Below are positions 6,407 to 14,333 of a DNA stretch of 14,832 nucleotides, piece by piece. The notes under the pieces are model-generated. The model was not told where the DNA came from. It did not search any database and saw nothing but the letters and a program-made list of their open reading frames with translations. Both the position numbers and the translations under genes were made by a program. This stretch comes from Dehalococcoidia bacterium (GTDB lineage Bacteria; Chloroflexota; Dehalococcoidia; UBA3495). Every line of letters begins with the position of its first letter. Within the stretch, counting starts at the first letter, position 1. Where the stretch lies: positions 1-14,832 of the forward strand of contig JASMCQ010000037.1 in the NCBI GenBank assembly GCA_030753265.1, read 5' to 3'.

Positions 6407-7432
6407 GTGTCCCAGTCTATCTCACAGCACATCGAGGTTGATGACGATTTAGAGGCGGTTCAACGTCTCTACCTGGAGCGAGGTTGGGGCGACGGCCTGC
6501 CGGTTATCCCTCCTACCCCCGAGCGGGTAGAGGCCATGATAGCGGGGACCAGCCTTCCCCCGGACCACATAGTGGCCGAGGTCCCGCCAAACTACGGCGC
6601 GGCAACCATCGAGAAGCTCGCGGTCAACGCCGTGATGGCGGGATGTCTGCCGGAGTACCTGCCGGTCCTGGTGGCCGCCATCGACGCCATCTGCGACCCG
6701 GTCTACAACCTCTACGGCACTCAAGCCACGACCCACCCGTGCGCCCCCCTCCTCATCGTTAACGGTCCCATCCGAAAAGCTTTGGGCTTCCACCACTCTT
6801 CGGGCGCCTACGGTCCCGGTTGGCGGCCCAACGCGACTATCGGCCGGGCCGTGCGTCTAGTTCTGTTCAATATAGGAGGAGGCTATCCGGGGGTGGGGGA
6901 TATGTCCACCCAGGGTGCGCCCTCCAAGTATGGCTATTGCGTGGCTGAGAACGAGGAGGAAAACCCCTGGGAGCCGCTGCACGTGGAACGGGGCTTCCGG
7001 CCGGACCAGAGCACGGTAACGGTAATGGCCGGCGAGCCGCCCCACAACGTCCACGACCCCGCCGGGCGCACCGCCGAGGAAACCCTGACCGTCGTGGCGG
7101 GCGCGATGGCGGTTACCGGGGCCAACAACGCCTACAACGGCGGGGAAACCCTGCTCGCCCTGGGGCCGGAGCATGCTATAACCATCTCCAAGGACGGCTT
7201 CGGCAAACGGGAGATCCGGCAATGGCTGCATGAACACGCCCTGATCCCCCTGGAGCGGTACAGCCAAGTCCTGATGGAGGATCGCTTCGAGACCATCCCC
7301 GCTGAACCGGTGTCCATGGTGCGCATCCCCGACGAGCTGCTCATCATCGTCTTGGGCGGCCCCGGCAGGCATTCCTCGTGGGTGCCCACCTTCGGCGGCA
7401 CCACCAAGTCGGTAACGCGAGAAATCATCTAG
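6407..7432 (+). CDS. Partner protein of the UGSC selenoprotein, copy A (function unknown)
   Basis: The 341-residue product is of a family I recognise only as an uncharacterised companion of UGSC proteins. Conserved stretches include GWGDGLPVIPPTPERV (26-41), LAVNAVMAGCLPEYLP (71-86), a TTHPCAPLLIVNGP segment (108-121), HHSSGAYGPGWR (129-140), GRAVRLVLFNIGGG (146-159), the SKYGYCVAENEEENPWEP region (173-190) and RHSSWVPTFGGTTKS near the C-terminus. C80, C112 and C178 are shared with copy B and could be redox or metal residues. No signal peptide or membrane helix is seen. The GTG at 6407 is chosen because GGAGGT lies 5 nt upstream in both copies and the two proteins then align without a gap; the in-frame ATG at 6323 is not conserved. 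It lies 281 nt after selenoprotein A. Confidence 0.85.
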   Translation: MSQSISQHIEVDDDLEAVQRLYLERGWGDGLPVIPPTPERVEAMIAGTSLPPDHIVAEVPPNYGAATIEKLAVNAVMAGCLPEYLPVLVAAIDAICDPVYNLYGTQATTHPCAPLLIVNGPIRKALGFHHSSGAYGPGWRPNATIGRAVRLVLFNIGGGYPGVGDMSTQGAPSKYGYCVAENEEENPWEPLHVERGFRPDQSTVTVMAGEPPHNVHDPAGRTAEETLTVVAGAMAVTGANNAYNGGETLLALGPEHAITISKDGFGKREIRQWLHEHALIPLERYSQVLMEDRFETIPAEPVSMVRIPDELLIIVLGGPGRHSSWVPTFGGTTKSVTREII

Positions 7433-7527
7433 CGAGGCGGCGGTTCGCGCCCTTTCCACGGGTTGGACCGCCTCCCCGTAAGAGTGCACAAACATCGGCG
7501 CGGGTCCGTGAGGTCCCGCCGGTAAGC

Positions 7528-7556
7528 TTGACAGCGGATGACTGACAGCTTAGGCT
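7528..7556 (+). promoter_or_regulatory. Promoter of UGSC module copy B
   Basis: TTGACA (7528-7533), a 17-bp spacer and TAGGCT (7551-7556), the same as before copy A. The surrounding sequence is also similar, for example GGATGACT inside the spacer and AAACATA downstream of the -10. Confidence 0.72.
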
Positions 7557-7604
7557 GCAAAACATACTACTCAGCCCCGTGACGGGGCTTCAGGAGTTGA
7601 ATCT

Positions 7605-8141
7605 ATGGCCACGAGCACCATTGTCGTTCTCGATCCGACTGCTCCCATCCGGGACCTGCGTCATCCCAAGGCGCAACTTCTGGACGGTCTGGGCGGCCGT
7701 AAGATCGGTTTCCTCTGGAACCACAAGCCCAACGGCGACACCCTCTTCCAGCGGCTGGAGGAGCTGTTGCGGGAGAAGTACGAGATTGCCGACACCATGC
7801 ACCGCCAGAAGCCTCACGCTTCCATTCCCGCCGAGGTGCAGGTGTACGACGAGCTGGCATCCAATGTCGACGCGGTGATCCTGGGCCTGGGGGATTGAGG
7901 CTCCTGCACGTCGTGGAGTATCCACGACGCCATCGAGCTGGAGCAGCGCGGCATCCCGACGATCACGGTGTGCACCGACCGCTTCAGGGTCCTGGGAGAG
8001 GTCGAGCGACGCTCCCTGGGCATACCCGAGTTGCCCATGGCCATCGCCGTACACCCCTTTGGCGGTCTGCAGGCCGACGCGGTGAAGGCCAAGGCCGACC
8101 TTCTACTAGACCAGGTGGTCGAAGGTTTATCCAACCACTAG
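7605..8141 (+). CDS. UGSC-family selenoprotein, copy B (Sec at codon 98)
   Basis: The frame reads through UGA at 7896-7898 to TAG at 8139-8141, again 178 residues with Sec98. The motif is exactly U-G-S-C (98-101), the signature that names the family; C123 is also kept. I count 133 of 178 residues identical to copy A with no gaps. The most conserved part is residues 92-135 around Sec, and the least conserved is 158-178. GLGGRKIGFLWNHKPNGDTLF (from about 28) is the other conserved block. The ATG follows AGGAG at 7592-7596. Copy A has Ala where this copy has Ser at position 100. Substrate unknown; a thiol or peroxide redox role is inference from the U-x-x-C motif. Confidence 0.92.
7896..7929 (+). 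promoter_or_regulatory. Candidate bacterial SECIS element, copy B
   Basis: The UGA at 7896-7898 is followed by a perfect 9-bp stem (7909-7917 with 7921-7929) and a GTA loop (7918-7920). The loop is 19 nt after the UGA. The hairpin is identical to that of copy A although the genes have diverged elsewhere. Confidence 0.85.
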
Positions 8142-8149
8142 GAATTAGG

Positions 8150-8180
8150 CCTCGGGCCTCCGGCCCGAGGTTTCACCTTT
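8150..8180 (+). terminator. Terminator-like hairpin after selenoprotein B
   Basis: A perfect 9-bp GC-rich stem (8150-8158 with 8162-8170) with a TCC loop is followed by TTTCACCTTT. It occupies the same place as the hairpin after copy A, but the sequence differs. Confidence 0.68.
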
Positions 8181-8427
8181 GCCCCCTTCCGGCCGAAGCG
8201 CCAACGGTTCCTGACCGTTTGACTCGCGGGCGGGCGTTGTGCCTGCGCCCCGCCGGGGACCTACGGGCGGCGTACCCGGTCAAACATCGAAACCGGGCCG
8301 CCGTCTCGCCACGGCAAAGCCGACTTGGTTGCCCGGCCAACTGGTTTAGCACACTCTTACCCTGAAAGCTGTTGTGGAGTTGGCATGCTCCAGCCAAGCT
8401 TCAGGACTCTCTCTGCGGAGGTGTCAC

Positions 8428-9453
8428 GTGGCCCAGCTAAATTCGGAGCGTATCGAGGTTGCCGACGAGTTCGAGGCGGTGCAGCAGCTCTACCTGGACC
8501 GGGGGTGGAGCGACGGCCTGCCGGTGGTGCCGCCCACCCCGGAGCGGGTGGAGGCGATGATGGCGGGGACCAGCCTTCCCCAGGACCACATAGTGGGCGA
8601 GATTCCCCCCAATTTCGGCGCGGCCACCATCGAGAGGCTTGCGGTCAACGCCGTGATGGCGGGATGCCTGCCGGAGTACCTGCCCGTCGTGGTGGCCGCC
8701 GTCGACGCCATCACCGACCCCGTCTTCAACCTGTACGGCGCCCAGGCCACGACCCATCCGTGCGCCCCCCTCATAATCGTCAACGGTCCCATTCGGAAAG
8801 CTCTGGGATTTCACCACTCTTCGGGCGCCTATGGCCCCGGCTGGCGGGCCAACGCGACCATCGGCCGGGCCGTGCGCCTGGTGCTGTTCAACATCGGGGG
8901 AGGCTACCCGGGAATAGGGGACATGTCCACCCAAGGGGCACCCTCCAAGTATGGTTATTGCGTGGCGGAGAACGAGGAGGAGAACCCCTGGGAGCCGCTC
9001 CACTTGGAACGGGGCTTCCGGCCGGACCAAAGCACGGTGACCGTCCTGGCCGCCGAGCCGCCTCACAACATCAACGACCACACCGGGCGCACCGCCCCTG
9101 AAATCCTCACCATCGTGGCGGGGGCGATGGCCGTGTCCGGGGCCAACAACGCCTACACCGGCGGCGAAACCCTGCTCGTCCTGGGACCGGAGCATGCCGC
9201 GACCATCGCCAAGGACGGCTTCGGCAAGCGGGAGGTCCGGCAATGGCTGCATGAACACGCCCTGATCCCCCTGGAGCGGTTCAGCCACGACTTGATGATC
9301 GAGCGTTTCGGGAGCATCCCCGACGGACCGGTGCCCATGGTGGGTGACCCCGACGAGCTGCTCATCATGGTCATGGGCGGCCCCGGCAAGCATTCCTCGT
9401 GGGTGCCCACCTTCGGGGGCACCACCAAGTCGGTGACGCGGGAAATCATCTAG
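8428..9453 (+). CDS. Partner protein of the UGSC selenoprotein, copy B (function unknown)
   Basis: This 341-residue paralogue of the gene at 6407 has 284 of 341 residues identical by my count, with no gaps. Runs such as residues 121-140 and 171-190 are unchanged. Differences concentrate at the N-terminus (1-20) and at 285-310. The shared cysteines C80, C112 and C178 are kept, whereas C96 of copy A is Thr here, so C96 is not essential. Start at GTG 8428 with GGAGGT just upstream, as in copy A; an in-frame ATG at 8374 is not conserved. It lies 286 nt after selenoprotein B. Its last seven codons (SVTREII) form the start of the 130-bp tandem repeat. Function unknown. Confidence 0.85.
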   Translation: MAQLNSERIEVADEFEAVQQLYLDRGWSDGLPVVPPTPERVEAMMAGTSLPQDHIVGEIPPNFGAATIERLAVNAVMAGCLPEYLPVVVAAVDAITDPVFNLYGAQATTHPCAPLIIVNGPIRKALGFHHSSGAYGPGWRANATIGRAVRLVLFNIGGGYPGIGDMSTQGAPSKYGYCVAENEEENPWEPLHLERGFRPDQSTVTVLAAEPPHNINDHTGRTAPEILTIVAGAMAVSGANNAYTGGETLLVLGPEHAATIAKDGFGKREVRQWLHEHALIPLERFSHDLMIERFGSIPDGPVPMVGDPDELLIMVMGGPGKHSSWVPTFGGTTKSVTREII

Positions 9454-9991
9454 ACGAGTATCTCGTAACCGGCTCGATACCCAATCCGTCACCCCGGCGA
9501 AGGCCGGGATCCAGTCCACGCTTACCTGGGTTCCGGCCTTCGCCGGAAAGACGGCCGCGGAGGGTGACGCAGGAGATTATCCAGGCTAGTATCCCGTAAC
9601 TGGCCCGGTATCCAATCCGTCACCCCGGCGAAGGCCGGGGTCCACTCCACGCTTCTCTGGGTTCCGGTCTTCGCCGGAAAGACGGCCGTGGCGGTGACGC
9701 GGGAGAACACCTGGGCTAGTAGCTCGTACCCGGCTCGGTACCCAGTCCGTCACCCCGGCGAAGGCCGGGGTCCAGTCCGCGCTTCTCTGGGTTCCGGCCT
9801 TCGCCGGAAAGACGGTCGTGGGGGCGACGCGGGAAATCATCTAGGCTAGTATCTCGTAACTGGCCCGGTACCCAATCCGCCACCCAGCGAAGGCCGGGGT
9901 CCACTCCACGCTTCTCTGGGTTCCGGCCTTCGCCGGAAAGACGGCCGTGGCGGGTGACGCGGGAGATCATCCAGGCTAGTATCTCGTGACT
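9433..9991. repeat. Tandem array of a 130-bp repeat (about 4.3 copies)
   Basis: Units start at 9433, 9564, 9694, 9824 and 9954 (last one partial), giving periods of 131, 130, 130 and 130 bp. Each unit carries a copy of the 3' end of the preceding gene (GTGACGCGGGAAATCATC or close variants), a TAGTATCTCGTAAC-like stretch, and a palindromic core of about 70 bp. In unit 1 the core is 9486-9554. The core begins CCGTCACCCCGGCGAAGG and ends TTCCGGCCTTCGCCGGAAAG, two short hairpins that are inverted copies of each other, as in REP- or MITE-like elements. Positions 9454-10179 contain no credible gene; 9992-10179 holds one more dispersed repeat and otherwise nothing recognisable. Confidence 0.93.
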
Positions 9992-10005
9992 CAGCGTTGC
10001 CGAGA

Positions 10006-10067
10006 CCGCTCGTGGTGAGCTTGTCGAACCACCGGCCCCGCGCTCTTCGACAGGCTCCAGTGAACGG
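10006..10067. repeat. Dispersed inverted repeat, copy 1
   Basis: The arm GAGCTTGTCGAA (10017-10028) is complementary to TTCGACAGGCTC (10046-10057) at 11 of 12 positions. The whole unit resembles 14773-14832 at the right edge, so it is a repeated intergenic element. It lies downstream of the LLM gene. Confidence 0.75.
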
Positions 10068-10179
10068 ATGATTGTAACGGCCATATCCGGGCCTGGGCGC
10101 CTGCGACTGGAGCCGTCCACCGGCCAACCATGGACCTGACTGCGGCGCGGAGACCCGGGACACCGGCCTCGGACCCGGC

Positions 10180-11136
10180 TCAGGAACGGAAGTGAGGTAT
10201 CACCTGCCGAGAGAACATCTCCATCTGGTTGTACATCCCCTGGGCGTCCGAAGCCAAGAATTTCATGTTGAAATCCCGGACGCCGGCTTCGATTCGATCC
10301 TCGACGCCCTTCACGCAGTCCCGGGGTGTGCCGGACAGGCATAGTGCCTGGGCAATGGATTCGGCGTTCCGCTCCGGCGTCACGTACCTCTCCCCCACGT
10401 TGGCCACGGCCACGGCCAGGGCCTCCTTCGGGTCGTCGCTGATGGCCGTCGGCTGGTTAAACCCCCAGTGAAAGCCCGTCAGGTCCCGTCCCGCCTCGGC
10501 GGCAAAATTGCGGACCGTTTCGTTGCTTTGCTTCAGGCGGCGCACTGTAAAGAGGTAGGGATACCATCCGTCACCCTGGAGCGCGGCGCGCCGCATGGCC
10601 GCGTCGCTGCGCCCCGACACCCAGATGGGAGGGTAGGGCTGCTGGGCGGGCCTTGGCACCAAGGTCACGTCGTCGAAGTCGAAGAACCGCCCGTGATGGG
10701 CGACCTTTTCTTCCGTCCAGAGCCGCTTCATGACCTCCAACATCTCGTCGGTCCGGCGGCCCCGGGTGCGTATCGAGACACCCATGGCGCCGAACTCCGC
10801 CTCCGTTCCCCGCTGACCGCTGATGCCGATGCCGAAGTCGAGCCGGCCGCCGGAGATCACGTCCAAGACCGCCAGTTCTTTAGCCAGCATGACCGGGTGG
10901 TACAGGGGCACGATGACGATCCCGGTCATGACCCGCACTTTGCGGGTAGCGCCGGCGGCGGCGGCCATGGCCGGAATCGTGAGGTAGGTGGGCCGGGGAG
11001 GGTTGCCGTCCATGAGGTGCTCGCCCGTGGTTACCCGGTCGAAACCCAGCTCCTCGGCCCGCCGGGCGAACTCCGCCACGTCCCAGTAATCTTCCACACC
11101 GAGATTGCAGCCAAACGTCACTTCCGGTGTCGCCAT
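10180..11136 (-). CDS. LLM-class (luciferase-like) oxidoreductase, probably F420-dependent
   Basis: The 318-residue product has the luciferase-like TIM-barrel architecture of flavin- or F420-dependent oxidoreductases. Visible features are the N-terminal GCNLGVEDYWDVAEFARRAEE, GEHLMDG near residue 40, an IVIVPLYHPVMLAKELAVLD segment, GRLDFGIGISGQRGTEAEFG typical of the cofactor-phosphate region, and PPIWVSGRS. Length is normal. The substrate cannot be read from sequence. F420 rather than FMN is an inference from family resemblance and from the DUF385 gene at 14361. The ATG at 11136 follows GGAGGG; the upstream in-frame extension lies in the divergent intergenic region. It is transcribed away from the short-chain dehydrogenase. 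Confidence 0.93.
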   Translation of the reverse strand: MATPEVTFGCNLGVEDYWDVAEFARRAEELGFDRVTTGEHLMDGNPPRPTYLTIPAMAAAAGATRKVRVMTGIVIVPLYHPVMLAKELAVLDVISGGRLDFGIGISGQRGTEAEFGAMGVSIRTRGRRTDEMLEVMKRLWTEEKVAHHGRFFDFDDVTLVPRPAQQPYPPIWVSGRSDAAMRRAALQGDGWYPYLFTVRRLKQSNETVRNFAAEAGRDLTGFHWGFNQPTAISDDPKEALAVAVANVGERYVTPERNAESIAQALCLSGTPRDCVKGVEDRIEAGVRDFNMKFLASDAQGMYNQMEMFSRQVIPHFRS

Positions 11137-11171
11137 GGTGGCCCTCCGTAATCGAGTATGGTCCGACCCGC

Positions 11172-11200
11172 ATTGTAGGCGCAGGCGCGGGCGAAGTCCA
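11172..11200 (-). promoter_or_regulatory. Possible promoter of the LLM gene
   Basis: On the minus strand TGGACT (11195-11200, four of six consensus bases) is followed after 17 bp by TACAAT (11172-11177, five of six), about 35 bp before the ATG. Plausible, not certain. Confidence 0.45.
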
Positions 11201-11278
11201 TGGCGCCTCGCCAGGCAGCGCCGCAGCAACTCTCCGGGTTATACTGGGGTGGCAATCAGGAATGGTTACGGAGCGCTC

Positions 11279-12127
11279 ATGAGAGGCAAGACCTGCCTGG
11301 TCACCGGCGCAACATCGGGCATCGGCAAGGCGGCGGCGCGGGAGTTCGCCCGCCGGGGGGCCACGGTGGTTGTGGCGGGGCGCAACCCGGAGAAAAGCGC
11401 GGCCACCGTTCAGCAAATCCGGCGGCAGACCGGCAACCCGTCGGTCGAGTTCCTGCTGGCCGACCTGTCGTCCCAGGGGCAGGTCTGGCAGCTTGCCGAA
11501 GACTTCAAGAGCCGTTACCAGCGGCTGGACGTCCTGGTCAACAACGCCGGGGCCATCGTGCTGTCCCGCCGGCAGAGCGTCGACGGCATCGAGATGACCT
11601 TCGCCCTCAACCATCTGAGCTACTTCCTGTTGACGAACCTGTTGTTGGACTCCCTGATATCCGGCAATCCCTCCCGCGTGATCAACGTCTCCTCCAGCGC
11701 TCACCAGCAGGCGAGCATCCACTTCGAAGACCTCCAGGGAGCGCACCGGTACCGGGGATGGCGCGCCTACGGGCGATCCAAGCTGGCCAACCTGCTTTTC
11801 ACCTTCGAACTGGCCCGGCGGCTGGAAGGGACGGGGGTTACCACCAATGCCGCCCATCCCGGCCTGGTCGCGACCAACCTGCTGGCCAACAACGGCCCGG
11901 CCGGCCGCCTGATGAATCTCGGCCTTCGAGTGGCCGGCAGGGGCGTCGCGGCGGGTGCGGAAACGATAGTCTATCTGGCGTCTTCGCCCGACGTGGCGGG
12001 CGTCACCGGAAAGTATTTCGTGGAAAAGAAAGCGGTCCCATCGTCCCAGGCATCCCGCGACGCCACCGCCGCTGGACGGCTGTGGCGGATAAGCGCGGAG
12101 TTGACCGGGCTTGAGCTTCTAGGCTGA
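11279..12127 (+). CDS. Short-chain dehydrogenase/reductase
   Basis: The 282-residue NAD(P)-dependent oxidoreductase is of the classical SDR type, nearest to the retinol-dehydrogenase/WWOX-like group. The nucleotide-binding TGATSGIG is at 9-16, NNAG at 88-91, and the catalytic set is N111, Ser at about 139 (INVSSSAH), and Y164-x-x-x-K168 (AYGRSK). AGRN at 33-36 after the second strand suggests NADP preference (inference). HPGLVATNL follows at about 193-201. The ATG at 11279 is chosen from CGGAG just upstream and alignment of the first strand; the open frame upstream overlaps the LLM promoter. A TATACT at 11240-11245 is a possible -10. It diverges from the LLM gene. Confidence 0.94.
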   Translation: MRGKTCLVTGATSGIGKAAAREFARRGATVVVAGRNPEKSAATVQQIRRQTGNPSVEFLLADLSSQGQVWQLAEDFKSRYQRLDVLVNNAGAIVLSRRQSVDGIEMTFALNHLSYFLLTNLLLDSLISGNPSRVINVSSSAHQQASIHFEDLQGAHRYRGWRAYGRSKLANLLFTFELARRLEGTGVTTNAAHPGLVATNLLANNGPAGRLMNLGLRVAGRGVAAGAETIVYLASSPDVAGVTGKYFVEKKAVPSSQASRDATAAGRLWRISAELTGLELLG

Positions 12128-12147
12128 CCCCTCAAAGCAGGGCTCGT

Positions 12148-12176
12148 TTGACAGCCTCCGGTTGCGGACGCATAAT
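12148..12176 (+). promoter_or_regulatory. Promoter of the FAD oxidoreductase operon
   Basis: TTGACA (12148-12153), a 17-bp spacer and CATAAT (12171-12176, five of six). The distance to the ATG at 12210 is 33 bp. This makes the downstream genes a separate unit from the short-chain dehydrogenase. Confidence 0.72.
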
Positions 12177-12209
12177 CTGGGAAATCAACGGCGAAAAGGA
12201 AGGAAGCGC

Positions 12210-13403
12210 ATGGCAGAAACCGCGGACGTAGCAGTAGTCGGAGCCGGTGTGATCGGCTGCTCGGTGGCCTACTATCTGGCCCAGCAAGGCGCCAAGGTGA
12301 TTATCGTCGAGCGCGAGGCCATTGGCAGCGGGGCCTCATTTCATGCCACGGGCTCCCTCCTGATGTTGGGCATGGAGTTTTCGGAAGGACCCCCCTTTCA
12401 GCTCGGCATGGCCGGCTATCACCTGTTCCCCGACCTGGTGCGCAGCCTGGAAGAGGAGACGGGGATGGACTTGCTATGCCAGCACCGTCCCGCCCTGCGG
12501 CTTGCCCTAGATGAGGAGGAGGAGAAGCTCCTCAAGGACCTCATGGTCTGGCAAGGGAAATACGTGCCCGTAAAATGGATCGACGAGAAGGACGTGCACC
12601 AGATAGAGCCCCGGCTAACGCCTAGCCTCCGGGGAGCAGTCTACGAAGAGGAATCGATCCAGTTGGACAGCTACCGTCTGACCCTGGCCCTGGCCCAAGC
12701 CGCGGAACAGAAGGGCGCCCAGATCCAACTCCGGGAGACGACCGGCCTGTTGACCCAGGACGGCCGCGTGACGGGTGTCCGCACGGCAGCCGGAGAGGTG
12801 TCTTGCGGCACCGTGGTGCTGGCGGCGGGAGCGTGGAGTTCCCGGTTCAGCAAGGAACTGAATTTCACGGTCCCGGTACGCCCCCTGAAGGGGGAACGCC
12901 TGATGCTCCGCTACGCCGGAGACCCCTTGCCGGTGCTGATCAGCTCGCCAAAACGAGGACACATGATCAGCCGGATGGACGGTCTGCTAAGCGTGGGCAG
13001 TACCGGCGGCCGGGACTACGACCAGAAGGAATGGTTCCTTGGCGAAGAGTTCGACCGGGTCCCCAGCGAGACCGCCAAAGTAGAGCTGCTCCAGCGAGCC
13101 ATCGACGTGTTCCCGGCGCTGGAAGGGGCCGAGCTGGTCCAACAGCTAGCGGGCTCCCGGCCCTTGAGCCCCGACCAATTGCCCATCATCGGCCCGGTGC
13201 CCGGCTGGCAAGGGGTAGTGCTGGCCACCGGCCACGGCACCAAGGGGATCCACCTGGGCCCCATCACCGGCAAGAACGTGGCCGAGTACATCCAGAATGG
13301 CTGCACCCAGGTGCCCGAGGAGATTGAGACCTTCTCGCCCGGCCGGTTCAGTGACACCGAGGAGGCGGACTTCTACGCGGCCGGCATGAACGCGGAGGAG
13401 TAA
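12210..13403 (+). CDS. FAD-dependent oxidoreductase of the DAO (glycine/sarcosine oxidase-like) family
   Basis: The 397-residue flavoprotein probably oxidises an amine or amino acid. The N-terminal FAD-binding fold has VVGAGVIGCSVAYYLAQQG (GxGxxG at 11-16) and E34 at the end of the second strand (VIIVERE), which binds the ADP ribose. GSGASFHATGSLL follows, where related enzymes contact the flavin. The C-terminal SPDQLPIIGPVPGWQGVVLA and GHGTKGIHLGPITGKNVAEYI are typical of the family. Substrate cannot be assigned. The ATG at 12210 has an AAGGAAGGA site upstream, and an earlier in-frame ATG at 12162 overlaps the promoter. It probably forms an operon with the hydrolase 39 bp downstream. Confidence 0.93.
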   Translation: MAETADVAVVGAGVIGCSVAYYLAQQGAKVIIVEREAIGSGASFHATGSLLMLGMEFSEGPPFQLGMAGYHLFPDLVRSLEEETGMDLLCQHRPALRLALDEEEEKLLKDLMVWQGKYVPVKWIDEKDVHQIEPRLTPSLRGAVYEEESIQLDSYRLTLALAQAAEQKGAQIQLRETTGLLTQDGRVTGVRTAAGEVSCGTVVLAAGAWSSRFSKELNFTVPVRPLKGERLMLRYAGDPLPVLISSPKRGHMISRMDGLLSVGSTGGRDYDQKEWFLGEEFDRVPSETAKVELLQRAIDVFPALEGAELVQQLAGSRPLSPDQLPIIGPVPGWQGVVLATGHGTKGIHLGPITGKNVAEYIQNGCTQVPEEIETFSPGRFSDTEEADFYAAGMNAEE

Positions 13404-13442
13404 ATCCGATCCGCACCAACCCCGGCGAAGGGAGGCCTGAAA

Positions 13443-14333
13443 GTGAAGCGCGCGGTCGAATTCTACAGCGAGGGGTTCAAGCTTCAGGGTGACGTGTTCA
13501 CCCCGGAGGGCTTGCCCCGGGGAGAGCGGCGCGCGGCGGTCGTGCTATGCCACGGGTATACCGGCGTCAAAGACCTCTATCTGCCGGATAACGCCGCGGC
13601 CCTCAATGCGGCCGGCTATGTGGCCATGGTCTTCGACTACAAGGGCTGGGGTGACAGCGAGGGGGCCCGCAGCCGCCTCGTCCCCTACAGCCGGGTAATC
13701 GACGTGCAGGCCGCTATCACCTTCCTCGGCCTTCAGCCGGAGGTGGACCCCGATAGAATCGGTCTCTACGGCACCAGCTACGGAGGGGCCACGGTTTCCT
13801 GGGTCGGCGCGGTGGACCAGCGGGCCAAGTGCATCGTGAGCGTTGTCGGCATCGGAAACGGGGCTCGATGGATGAGCCGGGTCCGGCGGGTCGACGAATG
13901 GTTCGACCTGCTGGAGCGCTCCAAGGCCGATCGGGAGAAAAGGGCGACGACGGGGGCCTCGGAACCGATGGAACGCGCCGAGATACTGCTGCCCGACCGG
14001 CAGTCGGCCCGGCTGGCCGAAGCCGCACGGCGCAACAACCCGGCGGCGGTCGGCACCATACCCCTGGAGTACGTGGACGACACCATGGGCTTCAACCCCG
14101 AGTGGATCGTCGACAAAGTGTCGCCCCGGCCCATCCTCTTCATCACCTCCGACAACGACCGGCTGGTCCTGCCCGAGGAGTCGGAACAACTCTACGCCCA
14201 CGCCAAGGAGCCCAAGAAGCTGGTGATCCTGAAAGGCTACGGCCACTACGAGGTATACCAGGAGCCGGCCTTCGGCCAGGTGATGGCCGCAACCCTGGAC
14301 TGGTTCAACCAGTACCTGCCGGCCCGGGGTTAG
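13443..14333 (+). CDS. Alpha/beta hydrolase (dienelactone hydrolase/peptidase S9-like)
   Basis: The 296-residue protein has the hydrolase fold. Evidence: HGYTG (37-41) for the oxyanion region, nucleophile S112 in GTSYGG (110-115), an acid at D237 or D239 in SDNDRLV, and H268 in GYGHYEVY. A variable insertion at about 145-210 probably forms the lid. No signal peptide. The substrate is unknown; esters or amides are likely. The start is GTG at 13443 with GGGAGG about 7 nt upstream. It follows the FAD gene by 39 bp and precedes the DUF385 gene by 27 bp, so co-transcription is likely. The stop lies inside a short tandem repeat. Confidence 0.93.
   Translation: MKRAVEFYSEGFKLQGDVFTPEGLPRGERRAAVVLCHGYTGVKDLYLPDNAAALNAAGYVAMVFDYKGWGDSEGARSRLVPYSRVIDVQAAITFLGLQPEVDPDRIGLYGTSYGGATVSWVGAVDQRAKCIVSVVGIGNGARWMSRVRRVDEWFDLLERSKADREKRATTGASEPMERAEILLPDRQSARLAEAARRNNPAAVGTIPLEYVDDTMGFNPEWIVDKVSPRPILFITSDNDRLVLPEESEQLYAHAKEPKKLVILKGYGHYEVYQEPAFGQVMAATLDWFNQYLPARG

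Noticed and set aside
7434..7474. Terminator after partner A (GAGGCGG with CCGCCTC)
   Set aside because: The loop is 27 nt and no T run follows; too weak to list.
8437..9519. Minus-strand ORF of 360 codons opposite partner B, and similar ones opposite partner A
   Set aside because: High-GC antisense shadow of a conserved plus-strand gene.
9433..9991. CRISPR array
   Set aside because: The period is 130 bp with similarity along the whole unit and no unique spacers; no cas genes are near.
9522..10342. Minus-strand ORFs with repeated VFPAKAGTQRS and GVDPGLRRGDGL peptides
   Set aside because: Translations of the palindromic tandem repeat, not proteins.
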